From assembly GCF_029067145.1 (NCBI RefSeq), contig NZ_JAIEFA010000021.1, positions 1 through 25,488 of the forward strand: a stretch of 25,488 bases of DNA. Reading direction: 5' to 3'. Shown here piece by piece: positions 15,602-23,836 of this stretch. The notes beneath the pieces are model-generated. The model did not search any database, was not told where the DNA came from, and saw only the letters and a program-made list of their open reading frames with translations. How positions within the stretch are numbered: the first letter of the stretch is position 1; each line of letters opens with the position of its first letter. This stretch comes from Helicobacter sp. GTDB taxonomy: Bacteria; Campylobacterota; Campylobacteria; Campylobacterales; Helicobacteraceae. The position numbers and the translations under genes are program-made.

Positions 15602-15633
15602 TTAATTTAAGTATAATTTAAGTATAATTTAAG
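15602..15633 (+). repeat. 11-bp tandem repeat with duplicated -10 boxes upstream of the porin
   Basis: Nearly three copies of TATAATTTAAG stand in tandem; the first copy is TTAATTTAAG and the next two are exact. Each full unit holds a perfect TATAAT (15612-15617 and 15623-15628). Both lie 39-55 nt before the porin start and are likely its promoter. The 11-bp period is about one helical turn, so copy-number change would add or remove a -10 box on the same face of the DNA. Confidence 0.75.
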
Positions 15634-15666
15634 TAATCTCACGCCTTTAACAATCAAGGAGTCAAA

Positions 15667-17055
15667 ATGAAATTTTTAAAACTTAGTTTAGCGGCGTGTG
15701 TCGCGGTATGTGGAATCGCAAGTTCTGCAAGTGCGCAGGATTTGGAAGAAGCAATCAAAGGAGTAGATGTCAGCGGAATGTTGCGTTATCGTTACAGAGA
15801 CGACAGATACACCGACAGAAACTATGTCAAAGACAACTCGGATAAGGGAGCTGCAAGACATCAATGGCGTGCAGATGTGTTATTTAAAGTGCCGGTTGCA
15901 GATTATGTTGCAATGAATCTAGGTGTGCGCTATCATAACCCAGAACAAAATGTAAATCACGGAAACACTTATCCCGGTCTAGGTGAGGGCTTAGGTTCAG
16001 GAAAAGATAGTAGCTTTGGTGTGGGAGATTTTAATGTCGTGATTACTCCAGATTCCACCAATACGACAATTAAAGCAGGAAAAATGATTCTTACTACTCC
16101 TCTAAACGACCCATTAGATGATAGAGGAACAGGGATTTTAGCAATCAATTCAGATATTAATCATTGGACATTTGTCGGAGGTGCGTTTGATTCTTGGAGT
16201 ATTGATGATTATCAACCGGGCTATTTTGGCGCGGCAACAGGCAATAATACCGGAGGTTCTATCACCAAGCCACTCTATACGCTTGCAGCATTAGGAAACT
16301 ACGAAACAAGTGTGGGAAATGTAGAAGCGCAGATTTGGGGATTTAAAATTGAGGATATTTTAGATAGCGGAATGTTCTTGCAATTAGGCTTTAATAACAG
16401 CCTCTTCCATATCACAGGACAATATGCGTTTGCAAATTTGGATAATGATAGAAATCATATTCTTGCAAATAAAGCAGTTTATAACGACAGAGTGCGTGGC
16501 GGAGCAGACCTTTATACTTTAGAAGCAGGAGTGCGATTCCACGATTACGATGTGCCTCTTGCGCTAAAACTTGGCTATATGGGCAACTCTAAAGATTCTT
16601 ATGCAGTATCTTTGGATAATGAGGGAAGCTTTAATAAAGTAGGGCAAATTTGGTTTGAAAACAACGCAACGGGCGTGAGTATCTCTACACTTCCAATTGA
16701 GGGACAATCAATGCCTAACAATCATCAAGGCAATTCGCTTAGTGTTTTCTATGGTAGCTTGAATTATGATATTTTGGATAATCTTAATGTTGGGATTGAA
16801 TATGTCAATGGGACAAACGAGCTAAAATATAGTGCGACAAACAGAGGCGATATTGATTTCCAAGAAATCACTCCTGTGGTGCGCTGGCAATATAACAAAA
16901 ACTTAGCTCTTAGTGCGTATTATGCAATGCTCACGACTGATAGGGATAAAAATGTAACGCCAAAGCATTCTGATGAGAATGGAAATAGTATTTTTGGTGA
17001 TAGAGATTCTGAAGACAGAAATCGTTTGCAACTAGAAGTGCGCTATACTTTCTAA
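15667..17055 (+). CDS. Major outer membrane porin, Campylobacter MOMP type
   Basis: This 462-residue protein has a Sec signal peptide (1-23, cleaved after ASA before Gln24). The mature chain alternates short strands and polar turns typical of a beta-barrel and ends in LQLEVRYTF with the terminal Phe used by the BAM machinery. The early VDVSGMLRYRYRDDRY segment and overall length fit the Campylo_MOMP family of general porins. It has a strong AAGGAG ribosome-binding site, tandem TATAAT boxes and its own terminator, as expected for an abundant protein. H. pylori lacks this porin type as its main porin, so the window points to another Helicobacter or a related genus. Confidence 0.85.
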   Translation: MKFLKLSLAACVAVCGIASSASAQDLEEAIKGVDVSGMLRYRYRDDRYTDRNYVKDNSDKGAARHQWRADVLFKVPVADYVAMNLGVRYHNPEQNVNHGNTYPGLGEGLGSGKDSSFGVGDFNVVITPDSTNTTIKAGKMILTTPLNDPLDDRGTGILAINSDINHWTFVGGAFDSWSIDDYQPGYFGAATGNNTGGSITKPLYTLAALGNYETSVGNVEAQIWGFKIEDILDSGMFLQLGFNNSLFHITGQYAFANLDNDRNHILANKAVYNDRVRGGADLYTLEAGVRFHDYDVPLALKLGYMGNSKDSYAVSLDNEGSFNKVGQIWFENNATGVSISTLPIEGQSMPNNHQGNSLSVFYGSLNYDILDNLNVGIEYVNGTNELKYSATNRGDIDFQEITPVVRWQYNKNLALSAYYAMLTTDRDKNVTPKHSDENGNSIFGDRDSEDRNRLQLEVRYTF

Positions 17056-17062
17056 AACCTGC

Positions 17063-17088
17063 CGAGATTCTATTTTCATAGAATCTCG
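17063..17088 (+). terminator. Porin gene terminator hairpin
   Basis: A perfect 10-bp stem CGAGATTCTA / TAGAATCTCG with a 6-nt loop (TTTTCA) starts 7 nt after the porin stop. No strong U-run follows, but the stem is stable and the position is ideal. Confidence 0.7.
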
Positions 17089-17170
17089 CAATTCCACATA
17101 CCTCACAACTCAATAAATCAAACCCTAATAACAGAATCTTATCTCTTAAAACTCGCCTTTAGAATTTCTA

Positions 17171-17179
17171 TGTTAAAAT
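17171..17179 (+). promoter_or_regulatory. Extended -10 promoter of the PBP1A gene
   Basis: TGTTAAAAT (TG-n-TAAAAT) predicts transcription start near 17186, about 28 nt before the start codon. One mismatch to TATAAT. Confidence 0.45.
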
Positions 17180-17213
17180 TAATACTTTATTATTTTTTTG
17201 ATTTAGGTTATTT

Positions 17214-19157
17214 ATGAGTTTTGTAAAAGTTTTTTTAAGAATTTTGGTTGTTCTTGGGATTGTTTTTGGAATCGGAATAGTAGTTTTTGTGATTCAAATT
17301 TATTCTGAAATTCGCAACGATACAGACAAGATTATTAACTATCAGCCACCTATTGCCACGCAGATTTTTGATAGACAAGAGCGATTGGTTGCAAATCTTT
17401 TTGACAAAGAATTTAGATTTTATGCGACTTTTGAGGAGATTCCACCGCGCATTGTGGAGGCTCTTTTGGCGATTGAGGACACTTTGTTCTTTGAGCACCC
17501 CGGCGTGAATATTGACGCAATCATTCGCGCAATGCTTAAAAATATTAAAAATGCGCGCTATGCAGAGGGCGGAAGCACAATCACGCAGCAACTTATTAAG
17601 AATCTTGCCTTGACGCGCGAAAAAACAATTGAGCGTAAAATAAAAGAATTTCTTTTAGCCTTGCGTTTGGAGACGATTCTGACCAAAGAAAAAATTTTGG
17701 AAGTTTATTTGAATCATACTTATTTTGGGCACGGATTTTATGGAATCAAAACCGCAGCACTTGGATATTTTCGTAAAAATATGGAGGATTTGACACTAAA
17801 AGAAATCGCAATGCTTGTCTCCTTGCCACGTGCCCCGAGCTTTTATGACCCGACAAAAAATTATGATTTTTCTTTGGGGAGAGCAAATAATGTTTTGCAA
17901 AGAATGTATGAAGTGGGGTGGATTTCGCAAGAGGTGCTAGATTCGTCTTTGAGCGAGCAACCCAAGGTTTATAACGACACATTGACAAAAAATGTCGCGC
18001 CTTATGTGGTAGATGAAGTGCAACGGCAGTTAGTTGGGTTGGAGGATTTAAAAACTGCTGGATATAAGATTTATTTAAATATTGATTTGGATTATCAGGA
18101 GATTGCACAAGAAGCGTTGTATTTTGGGTATGAGCAGATTTTATCACGACACAAAGGAGAAGAAGCATTAGAAGAAAAACTTAATGGCGCTTTTGTGGTG
18201 TTGGAGAATAAAACAGGGAAGGTTCTAGCACTTGTGGGAGGAGTGGATTATCAAAAAAGTAATTTTTCGCGTGCGACGCAAAGCAAACGGCAAATTGGGA
18301 GTAGTGTCAAGCCCTTTTTGTATCTTAGTGCGATTAATTCTGGGTTAGCGCAAAATTATCAGATTCCAGATATTGCCCGCACTTATGAATATAGAGTGGG
18401 TAATGTGCGTAAAAAATGGCAACCAAAAAATTATGGAAGTTCTTTAAGTGGCTTTATCTCACTCAAAACTGCTTTGACAAAATCGCTGAATCTTGCGACG
18501 ATTAATCTTGTAGAGGAAGTGGGATTTGATAGAATCTATCGGGAGATTTTGGATTATGGATTTGAAAATGTGCCCAAAGACTTGACAATTTCTTTAGGTA
18601 GTTTTGGGGCTTCTCCGCTTGAAATGGCAAAAAATTTTATGGTGTTTTCAAACTATGGCAAAGTCATCACACCAATGTTGATTGATAGAATCGTGGATAT
18701 GCAAGGAGATGTTGCTTATTTTAGTGGAGAGGAACGCGAATTAAGCAAACCCAAACAAAGCTTTTTAATTGTGGATATTTTGCGAAATGCGATTAATCAA
18801 GGTACAGGTAAGCGCGCCAAAGTAGAAGGGATTGAGTTAGCAGGTAAAACAGGCACAACAAACGATAATGTAGATGCGTGGTTTTGCGGATTTTCTCCTA
18901 GCATTGAAGCGATTGTTTGGTATGGCAAAGACGACAATACGCCGATGGGATATAGTGAAACGGGAGGTATCGCTCCAGCACCTGCCTTTTCTTACTTCTT
19001 TGACAAAATCTTAGAAATTGACCCTGGATTGGAACGTAAATTTACGATTCCACAAGGTGTGCAAAGTCGTATTGTAGAGGGAGAGAGATTTTATTATACC
19101 GATGAATCGCCGATTAAATATCAACCAAAAGTCAATCACGACACGATTATTTTTTAG
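17214..19157 (+). CDS. pbpA: Penicillin-binding protein 1A (bifunctional glycosyltransferase/transpeptidase)
   Basis: This 647-residue class A PBP polymerises and cross-links peptidoglycan at the outer face of the inner membrane. Residues about 7-30 are the membrane anchor. The GT51 domain has catalytic Glu88 in EDTLFFEHPG (88-97) and EGGSTITQQ (118-126). The transpeptidase domain has S363-S-V-K366 (SxxK, nucleophile Ser363), S424-L-N426 (SxN) and K545-TGTT. All active-site motifs are intact. The length is near that of H. pylori PBP1A; substitutions near these motifs are the usual route to amoxicillin resistance there. It is followed after 34 nt by the MsbA-like gene, which suggests an envelope-biogenesis operon. 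The symbol is uncertain (mrcA or pbp1A are also used). Confidence 0.93.
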   Translation: MSFVKVFLRILVVLGIVFGIGIVVFVIQIYSEIRNDTDKIINYQPPIATQIFDRQERLVANLFDKEFRFYATFEEIPPRIVEALLAIEDTLFFEHPGVNIDAIIRAMLKNIKNARYAEGGSTITQQLIKNLALTREKTIERKIKEFLLALRLETILTKEKILEVYLNHTYFGHGFYGIKTAALGYFRKNMEDLTLKEIAMLVSLPRAPSFYDPTKNYDFSLGRANNVLQRMYEVGWISQEVLDSSLSEQPKVYNDTLTKNVAPYVVDEVQRQLVGLEDLKTAGYKIYLNIDLDYQEIAQEALYFGYEQILSRHKGEEALEEKLNGAFVVLENKTGKVLALVGGVDYQKSNFSRATQSKRQIGSSVKPFLYLSAINSGLAQNYQIPDIARTYEYRVGNVRKKWQPKNYGSSLSGFISLKTALTKSLNLATINLVEEVGFDRIYREILDYGFENVPKDLTISLGSFGASPLEMAKNFMVFSNYGKVITPMLIDRIVDMQGDVAYFSGEERELSKPKQSFLIVDILRNAINQGTGKRAKVEGIELAGKTGTTNDNVDAWFCGFSPSIEAIVWYGKDDNTPMGYSETGGIAPAPAFSYFFDKILEIDPGLERKFTIPQGVQSRIVEGERFYYTDESPIKYQPKVNHDTIIF

Positions 19158-19191
19158 TATGAATTGAAAATCTATTGAAAGGAATCTTCAT

Positions 19192-20895
19192 TTGAAACGA
19201 TTTTTTAGATATTTTTTACCTTATGTTAAAGACTATAAATTATATTTATTTTATTCTATTGTTGGCACGATTTTAGTCGCAGGCGCAAGTGCCGCAAGTG
19301 CCTATCTTGTGAAGCCTGTGTTAGATGATATTTTTATCAAAAAAGATACGACAATGCTTCAGATTCTACCTTTTTTGGTTGTGTTGGCGTATTTTGCCAA
19401 AGGTGCTGGAGCGTGGATTCAGAGCTATTATATGAATTTCGTAGGGCAAAACATCGTGTGTCAGCTAAAAGAAATTCTTTTAGAAAAAATTTTGACTTTT
19501 GAAATGGATTTTTTTAATCGTTATCGCAAAGGAGAGTTAATCTCGCGCGTTATGAATGATATTAGTGCAATACAAAATGCGATTTCAAGCTATCTAGTGG
19601 AGGGTGTTAAGCACGGGCTAACCATTCTTGGATTGGTTGCAGTGGTGATTTATCAAAGTCCAGAATTGGCTTTTTATGGGCTTGTCGTAATGCCTTTAGC
19701 TCTTTATCCTATCTCACGAATCGCAAAAAGTATGCGTAAAAATTCTAAAAAATTACAAGAAAAAAGTGCAGATTTGTCCTCTAAATTGATTGAGATTTTT
19801 AATAATATGGAGCTCATCAAGGCAAGTGCAGGCGAAAAAATGGAATGTCAGCAGTTTGCAAATCACAATAAAGAATGGTTTAAAATTTCAATGAAAACCG
19901 TGAAAGTCTCTGAACTCACCTCTCCTTTAATGGAGACTTTAGGCGCGATTGCGATTGCAGTTGTGATTGTGATTGGTGGGCATAAAGTCATTGATGATGA
20001 AATTTCCACAGGAGCGTTTTTTTCTTTTGTTACGGCACTTTTTATGCTCTATACTCCTTTTAAGGCTTTAAATAATCTTTATAGCAAATTTCAAATTGCT
20101 TTTGCTGCGAGCGATAGGATTCTTGAAATGTTGAATCGTCGCGCAAGAATCCAAGATGGTGCAAAGGAGCTTGCAACACAAATACAAAAGATTGCGTTTA
20201 AAAATGTGGATTTGTTTTATCAAGAAAAACAAGCCTTGCATAATATTAATTTGGAAGTCAAACGAGGAGAAAGTATCGCATTGGTTGGAAGCAGTGGCGG
20301 AGGGAAAAGTTCGCTTGTGAATTTGCTTTTGCGACTTTATGAGCCAAACTCTGGAGAGATTTGCATTAATGATACAAATATTCAAGATTTCACACAGGCA
20401 AGTTTGCGTGCCAAAATCGCGATTGTAACGCAAAGGATTTTTATCTTTAATGATAGCATTGCGCAAAATATCGCTTATGGAAGTGAAATAGAGGAAGAAA
20501 AGGTCAAACTTGCTTTGAAACAAGCAAGGATTTTGGAATATGTGGAATCCTTGCCCGATGGAATCCATACAATCTTAAATGAGTTTGGTGCAAACTTAAG
20601 TGGAGGACAGCGTCAAAGAATCGCAATTGCACGCGCACTTTATAAAAATCCAGAGATTCTTATCCTAGATGAAGCTACGAGTGCGCTAGATAACAAAACG
20701 GAAGAAGAATTTAGGGAAGCTTTGAGTGAATTATTAGAGGATAGGATTGTGATTATCATTGCGCATAGATTTTCTACGGTTTCTCTAGCACAAAAAATTT
20801 ATTTTTTCAAAAATGGAAAAATTATTGCCAATGGAACACAAGCAGAATTATTTGAAAAATGCGAATCCTTTAGAGAATATTATAAAAGTATTTAA
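19192..20895 (+). CDS. msbA: MsbA-like ABC exporter, probable lipid A/lipid flippase
   Basis: This 567-residue half-transporter fuses six N-terminal membrane helices (about 1-310) to an ATPase domain. Walker A is GSSGGGKS (366-373), the signature LSGGQ is at 469-473, Walker B ends in D493-E494 and the switch His is His525. Length and layout fit MsbA-type homodimeric exporters that flip lipid A core across the inner membrane; multidrug export is the alternative for this family. The start is TTG at 19192 with AAAGGA 8-9 nt upstream; no ATG fits better. It follows PBP1A closely and has no visible promoter of its own. Confidence 0.85.
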   Translation: MKRFFRYFLPYVKDYKLYLFYSIVGTILVAGASAASAYLVKPVLDDIFIKKDTTMLQILPFLVVLAYFAKGAGAWIQSYYMNFVGQNIVCQLKEILLEKILTFEMDFFNRYRKGELISRVMNDISAIQNAISSYLVEGVKHGLTILGLVAVVIYQSPELAFYGLVVMPLALYPISRIAKSMRKNSKKLQEKSADLSSKLIEIFNNMELIKASAGEKMECQQFANHNKEWFKISMKTVKVSELTSPLMETLGAIAIAVVIVIGGHKVIDDEISTGAFFSFVTALFMLYTPFKALNNLYSKFQIAFAASDRILEMLNRRARIQDGAKELATQIQKIAFKNVDLFYQEKQALHNINLEVKRGESIALVGSSGGGKSSLVNLLLRLYEPNSGEICINDTNIQDFTQASLRAKIAIVTQRIFIFNDSIAQNIAYGSEIEEEKVKLALKQARILEYVESLPDGIHTILNEFGANLSGGQRQRIAIARALYKNPEILILDEATSALDNKTEEEFREALSELLEDRIVIIIAHRFSTVSLAQKIYFFKNGKIIANGTQAELFEKCESFREYYKSI

Positions 20896-20912
20896 AACTT
20901 TTATCTGCTTTA

Positions 20913-20921
20913 TGTTATAAT
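20913..20921 (+). promoter_or_regulatory. Extended -10 promoter of cheV
   Basis: A perfect TGTTATAAT is found 33 nt before the cheV ATG, in the short gap after the ABC exporter gene. It indicates that cheV is transcribed independently. Confidence 0.7.
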
Positions 20922-20953
20922 ACACGGAAATTTTTAAATTTAAGGTTTTGGAA

Positions 20954-21913
20954 ATGTCAAATTTGTCCAATGTTGATCAAATAACCAATCTGCACAGAAA
21001 CAACGAATTGCAGCTCCTATGCTTTCGGCTTGAAAAAGATAAAGATTTGTATGCGGTGAATGTTTTTAAGATTCGTGAAGTTGTCAAATATCGTGGGGAA
21101 ATTACGGTCGTCTCTCACGAGGGAAGTTCCTTAGTGGAGGGATTGATTACGATTCGTGAGCTTACGATTCCTTTGATTGATTTGCGTAAATGGTTTTATT
21201 ATGATTCTAGAGATAAATCAAAGAATCTTGAACCTTATGCGATTAGACGCGCTCCGGGCGATGATGAAGTGATTATGATTTGCGAGTTTTCTAAATGGAC
21301 GGTAGGCGTTAGAATCTACGAAGCAGACAGAATTTTAAACAAAAAATGGACAGAGATTGAACAAAGTGCAGGGATTGGGAATTCTGGTTTAAATAGCAAG
21401 TTGGTCAGTAGAACGCGTTATTTTGATGGACGATTAGTGCAAGTGGTGGATATTGAAAAAATGCTTGTAGATGTATTCCCGTGGATTGAAACCGAAAAGA
21501 ATGATGAGATGAATAAAATTAAGCAAATCATTACAAGCAAAGAAGTTTTACTCGCAGATGATTCACCAAGTGTTATTAAGACAATGCAAAATATTCTTAA
21601 GAAAATTGGCGTTGCGCATAAATCTTTTGTCAATGGACAAAAATTGCTTGATTATGTATTTACCGAAGGGACAGATGTTTCTAAAATTGGGATTATTATC
21701 ACAGACTTAGAAATGCCAGAAGCGAGTGGATTTGAGGTCATCAAGCAAATCAAAGCAAATCCATTGACTTCTAAGATTCCTGTGGTTGTAAATTCTTCTA
21801 TGAGTGGAAGTAGCAACGAGGATATGGCACGTTCTCTCAATGCAGATGAGTTTATCTCAAAGTCAAATCCGGTAGAAGTAGAGGACGCCTTACGACGTTT
21901 TATGCTAAAATAG
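20954..21913 (+). CDS. cheV: Chemotaxis coupling protein CheV (CheW plus receiver domain)
   Basis: The protein has 319 residues from the ATG at 20954, which has AAGG 8 nt upstream; an in-frame TTG two codons earlier lacks room for a ribosome-binding site. The N-terminal CheW-like domain (about 20-175) couples receptors to the CheA kinase. The C-terminal receiver (about 197-319) has the acidic pair Asp202/Asp203, phospho-acceptor Asp251 in ITDLEMP, and Lys303. Phosphorylation by CheA is expected to tune adaptation. Helicobacter species typically carry several CheV paralogues, and I cannot say which one this is. No other chemotaxis gene is adjacent. Confidence 0.93.
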   Translation: MSNLSNVDQITNLHRNNELQLLCFRLEKDKDLYAVNVFKIREVVKYRGEITVVSHEGSSLVEGLITIRELTIPLIDLRKWFYYDSRDKSKNLEPYAIRRAPGDDEVIMICEFSKWTVGVRIYEADRILNKKWTEIEQSAGIGNSGLNSKLVSRTRYFDGRLVQVVDIEKMLVDVFPWIETEKNDEMNKIKQIITSKEVLLADDSPSVIKTMQNILKKIGVAHKSFVNGQKLLDYVFTEGTDVSKIGIIITDLEMPEASGFEVIKQIKANPLTSKIPVVVNSSMSGSSNEDMARSLNADEFISKSNPVEVEDALRRFMLK

Positions 21914-21972
21914 ACTTATCTAACTTTTTGCAAGCCCTTGTTTCTTTCTGTGCCACAAATATGAGTTTCCAA

Positions 21973-23064
21973 TTAGAAAATTCTAGGCAAGAAATCTTGC
22001 AAGGCAAAATCTTTAAAAGGCAAGACTTGGTAGGGTGTGCCTAAGTTTTCGCCTGATTCTTTATGGTTGAGCGATAAAATTAAAAAAGAATCGCAAAATT
22101 CGCGCTCTTTGATAATTTTGTGCAAACGAGATTCTAAAATATGGTGTTGAATAAAAGGCATACAAAGAATCCCGAGTGATAAATTGGGCAGATAAAAGTC
22201 TAGTTTGTCTGTATAAAATATTTCCTCTTTGAAATGATAAAGTAGCTCCAAAAAAACCATATTTTCAAACAATAATGCAAAATTACGCTCATAGGAAATT
22301 GTATTTTTCAGTGTAAAATCCCAAAAATATAATTTTTTGGGCGCAGATTCGTGTTCAAACTTGGTAAGCCAAAATAGCATCTTGCTTTTATTTAGGATTT
22401 TGCAATATTCATAAAATCTATCTTTGGACAATTTTCCCTCTTTTTTGAGTTTGGTAAAAATCTGATGAATGGAAGCTTTTTGCCCTAAATGTAGAATGAG
22501 ATTTTGCAGAATCCAAAAATTAATAGAATCTCCCGCAAGTATTTTTAGAAATTCTCCCTTTTTGTATTCATTAAGATGTTCCGCCTCTAGTAGATTTCCA
22601 AATTTTAAATAAGAATTTAAACTCTCATCAATAGGAGTTTTGCGAATCTTTGTGAATTCTTGAAAGGTGATGGGCGGAATCTCTACAAGATTGTAATTTG
22701 GATTTATCAAAGGAGATTGTGAAATGATTGTGATTTGGGGTGTGGGAATGGAATCTAAAAGAGTAGGAGAAAAAAGAGAGGGGCTGAAATGGTCTAGAAT
22801 TAAAATGTCAATGGTTTCTTTTTGGAGCAAATCTAGCAGCGATTCTGAAATTTTACATTGGTTAAGATGGGAATCGTTAAGATTTAAATACATTTTTTTG
22901 GACGAGCTAAATTCTGCTTTGGCATAATGGTTGAGGATAATTTCTGTCTTTCCAATGCCCTTAGCACCATAAATACAAGTTTTCTTACCCAATGTTAATG
23001 GCAAATGACGATGGACTTTGCTTAAATTTTTAGGATAGGATTCTAATATCTTTGCTAATTCCAT
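21973..23064 (-). CDS. AAA-type ATP-binding protein, DUF4143-like
   Basis: The 363-residue protein starts at the ATG at 23064, preceded by AAAGGGGC; a longer frame extending to 23268 would run through the promoter and into the divergent regulator gene. Walker A is G33-AKGIGKT (33-40). Walker B is IDILILD with Asp91, followed by His92 rather than the usual Glu. The C-terminal half has the YFWDFTLKN and FENMVFLELLYHF segments typical of DUF4143 proteins paired with AAA_14 ATPase domains. These proteins are widespread and their role is poorly known. The Walker B change may lower hydrolysis. Convergent with cheV and divergent from the two-component genes. Confidence 0.75.
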   Translation of the reverse strand: MELAKILESYPKNLSKVHRHLPLTLGKKTCIYGAKGIGKTEIILNHYAKAEFSSSKKMYLNLNDSHLNQCKISESLLDLLQKETIDILILDHFSPSLFSPTLLDSIPTPQITIISQSPLINPNYNLVEIPPITFQEFTKIRKTPIDESLNSYLKFGNLLEAEHLNEYKKGEFLKILAGDSINFWILQNLILHLGQKASIHQIFTKLKKEGKLSKDRFYEYCKILNKSKMLFWLTKFEHESAPKKLYFWDFTLKNTISYERNFALLFENMVFLELLYHFKEEIFYTDKLDFYLPNLSLGILCMPFIQHHILESRLHKIIKEREFCDSFLILSLNHKESGENLGTPYQVLPFKDFALQDFLPRIF

Positions 23065-23091
23065 ACATTGCCCCTTTGATGTGAAAGTAAA

Positions 23092-23097
23092 ATTATA
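23092..23097 (-). promoter_or_regulatory. -10 box of the DUF4143-like gene
   Basis: The minus strand reads TATAAT about 28 nt upstream of the start codon. It is back-to-back with the response-regulator promoter, so the 97-bp gap holds two divergent promoters. Confidence 0.6.
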
Positions 23098-23130
23098 GCG
23101 CAACCTCAATGAATTGAATCTATTTGCTTG

Positions 23131-23139
23131 TGGTATAAT
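23131..23139 (+). promoter_or_regulatory. Extended -10 promoter of the two-component operon
   Basis: A perfect TGGTATAAT predicts transcription start near 23146, giving a leader of about 16 nt that is just long enough for AAAGGAG at 23151-23157. This also rules out the longer frame beginning at 23114. Confidence 0.7.
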
Positions 23140-23161
23140 CCCTTGGAATAAAAGGAGAGAA

Positions 23162-23836
23162 ATGAAAGCAAAAGTTTTGCTACTTGAAGATGATATGGTG
23201 CTGCAAGAAATTATCGCGGAATGCCTAGAGGAAGAGGGATACGCGGTGGTATGTTGTAGTGATGGCACAGAGGCTATGGATAAAGTCTATGAAGAATCTT
23301 TTGATATTTTATTGCTTGATGTGATGGTTTCTGGACAAAATGGATTTGAAACTTTACGTTCTATCCGTCAGAGCGGCAAAGAGATTCCGGCGATTTTTAT
23401 CACTGCTCTTAATTCTCTTAAAGACCTTGAAATTGGCTTCAAAAGTGGCTGCGATGATTATTTGCGCAAGCCTTTTGAGCTTTCTGAATTGCTCCTTAGA
23501 ATGGAAGCACAATTAAAACATTGCAAAAAATTAGATATTTTTGAGTTTGGTAATGGATATTGTTTTGATTGTGCAGAGGAGATTTTGTATTATCAAGGCA
23601 ATATTGTTAATCTTCCTGCCAAAGAAAGGGAATTGTTAAAGATTCTGTTGCAAAATGAGGGGCATTTTGTGAGTTTGGAACAAATTTATTCTGCACTTTG
23701 GGATTATGACAAAGAGCCAAGTGAGCTAAGTTTGCGTGTATATATTAAGAATCTGCGTCAAATCATTGGTAAAGATAATATTCTCACAAGGCGCGGTGAG
23801 GGATATTGTTATCAACCTAGCAATATGAGGGAATAA
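23162..23836 (+). CDS. OmpR/PhoB-family response regulator
   Basis: This 224-residue regulator has a receiver domain (1-120) with Asp10/Asp11, phospho-acceptor Asp53 in LLLDVM, Thr81 and Lys103. A winged-helix DNA-binding domain follows (about 130-220), with the recognition helix region LSLRVYIKNLRQIIG and the wing TRRGEGYCY. The ATG at 23162 has AAAGGAGAG in front. The stop overlaps the kinase start by 1 nt, so the pair is coupled. Length and style recall CprR of Campylobacter and CrdR or ArsR of H. pylori, but the stimulus cannot be read from the sequence. Cys31, Cys32 and Cys97 are in the receiver. Confidence 0.9.
   Translation: MKAKVLLLEDDMVLQEIIAECLEEEGYAVVCCSDGTEAMDKVYEESFDILLLDVMVSGQNGFETLRSIRQSGKEIPAIFITALNSLKDLEIGFKSGCDDYLRKPFELSELLLRMEAQLKHCKKLDIFEFGNGYCFDCAEEILYYQGNIVNLPAKERELLKILLQNEGHFVSLEQIYSALWDYDKEPSELSLRVYIKNLRQIIGKDNILTRRGEGYCYQPSNMRE

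Noticed and set aside
15449..15666. Riboswitch or small RNA downstream of metH
   Set aside because: The hairpins are explained by nested palindromes; no cobalamin, SAM or SAH aptamer motif could be recognised.
20948..20953. TTG start for cheV at 20948
   Set aside because: AAGG would be only 2 nt away; the ATG at 20954 has correct spacing.
23114..23161. Longer start for the response regulator at 23114
   Set aside because: It would place the start codon upstream of a perfect TGGTATAAT promoter, and the strong ribosome-binding site belongs to the ATG at 23162, where the receiver domain begins normally.
23065..23268. Longer N-terminus for the minus-strand ATPase, up to 23268
   Set aside because: The extension is antisense to the response regulator and crosses both divergent promoters; the ATG at 23064 has its own Shine-Dalgarno motif and fits the family.
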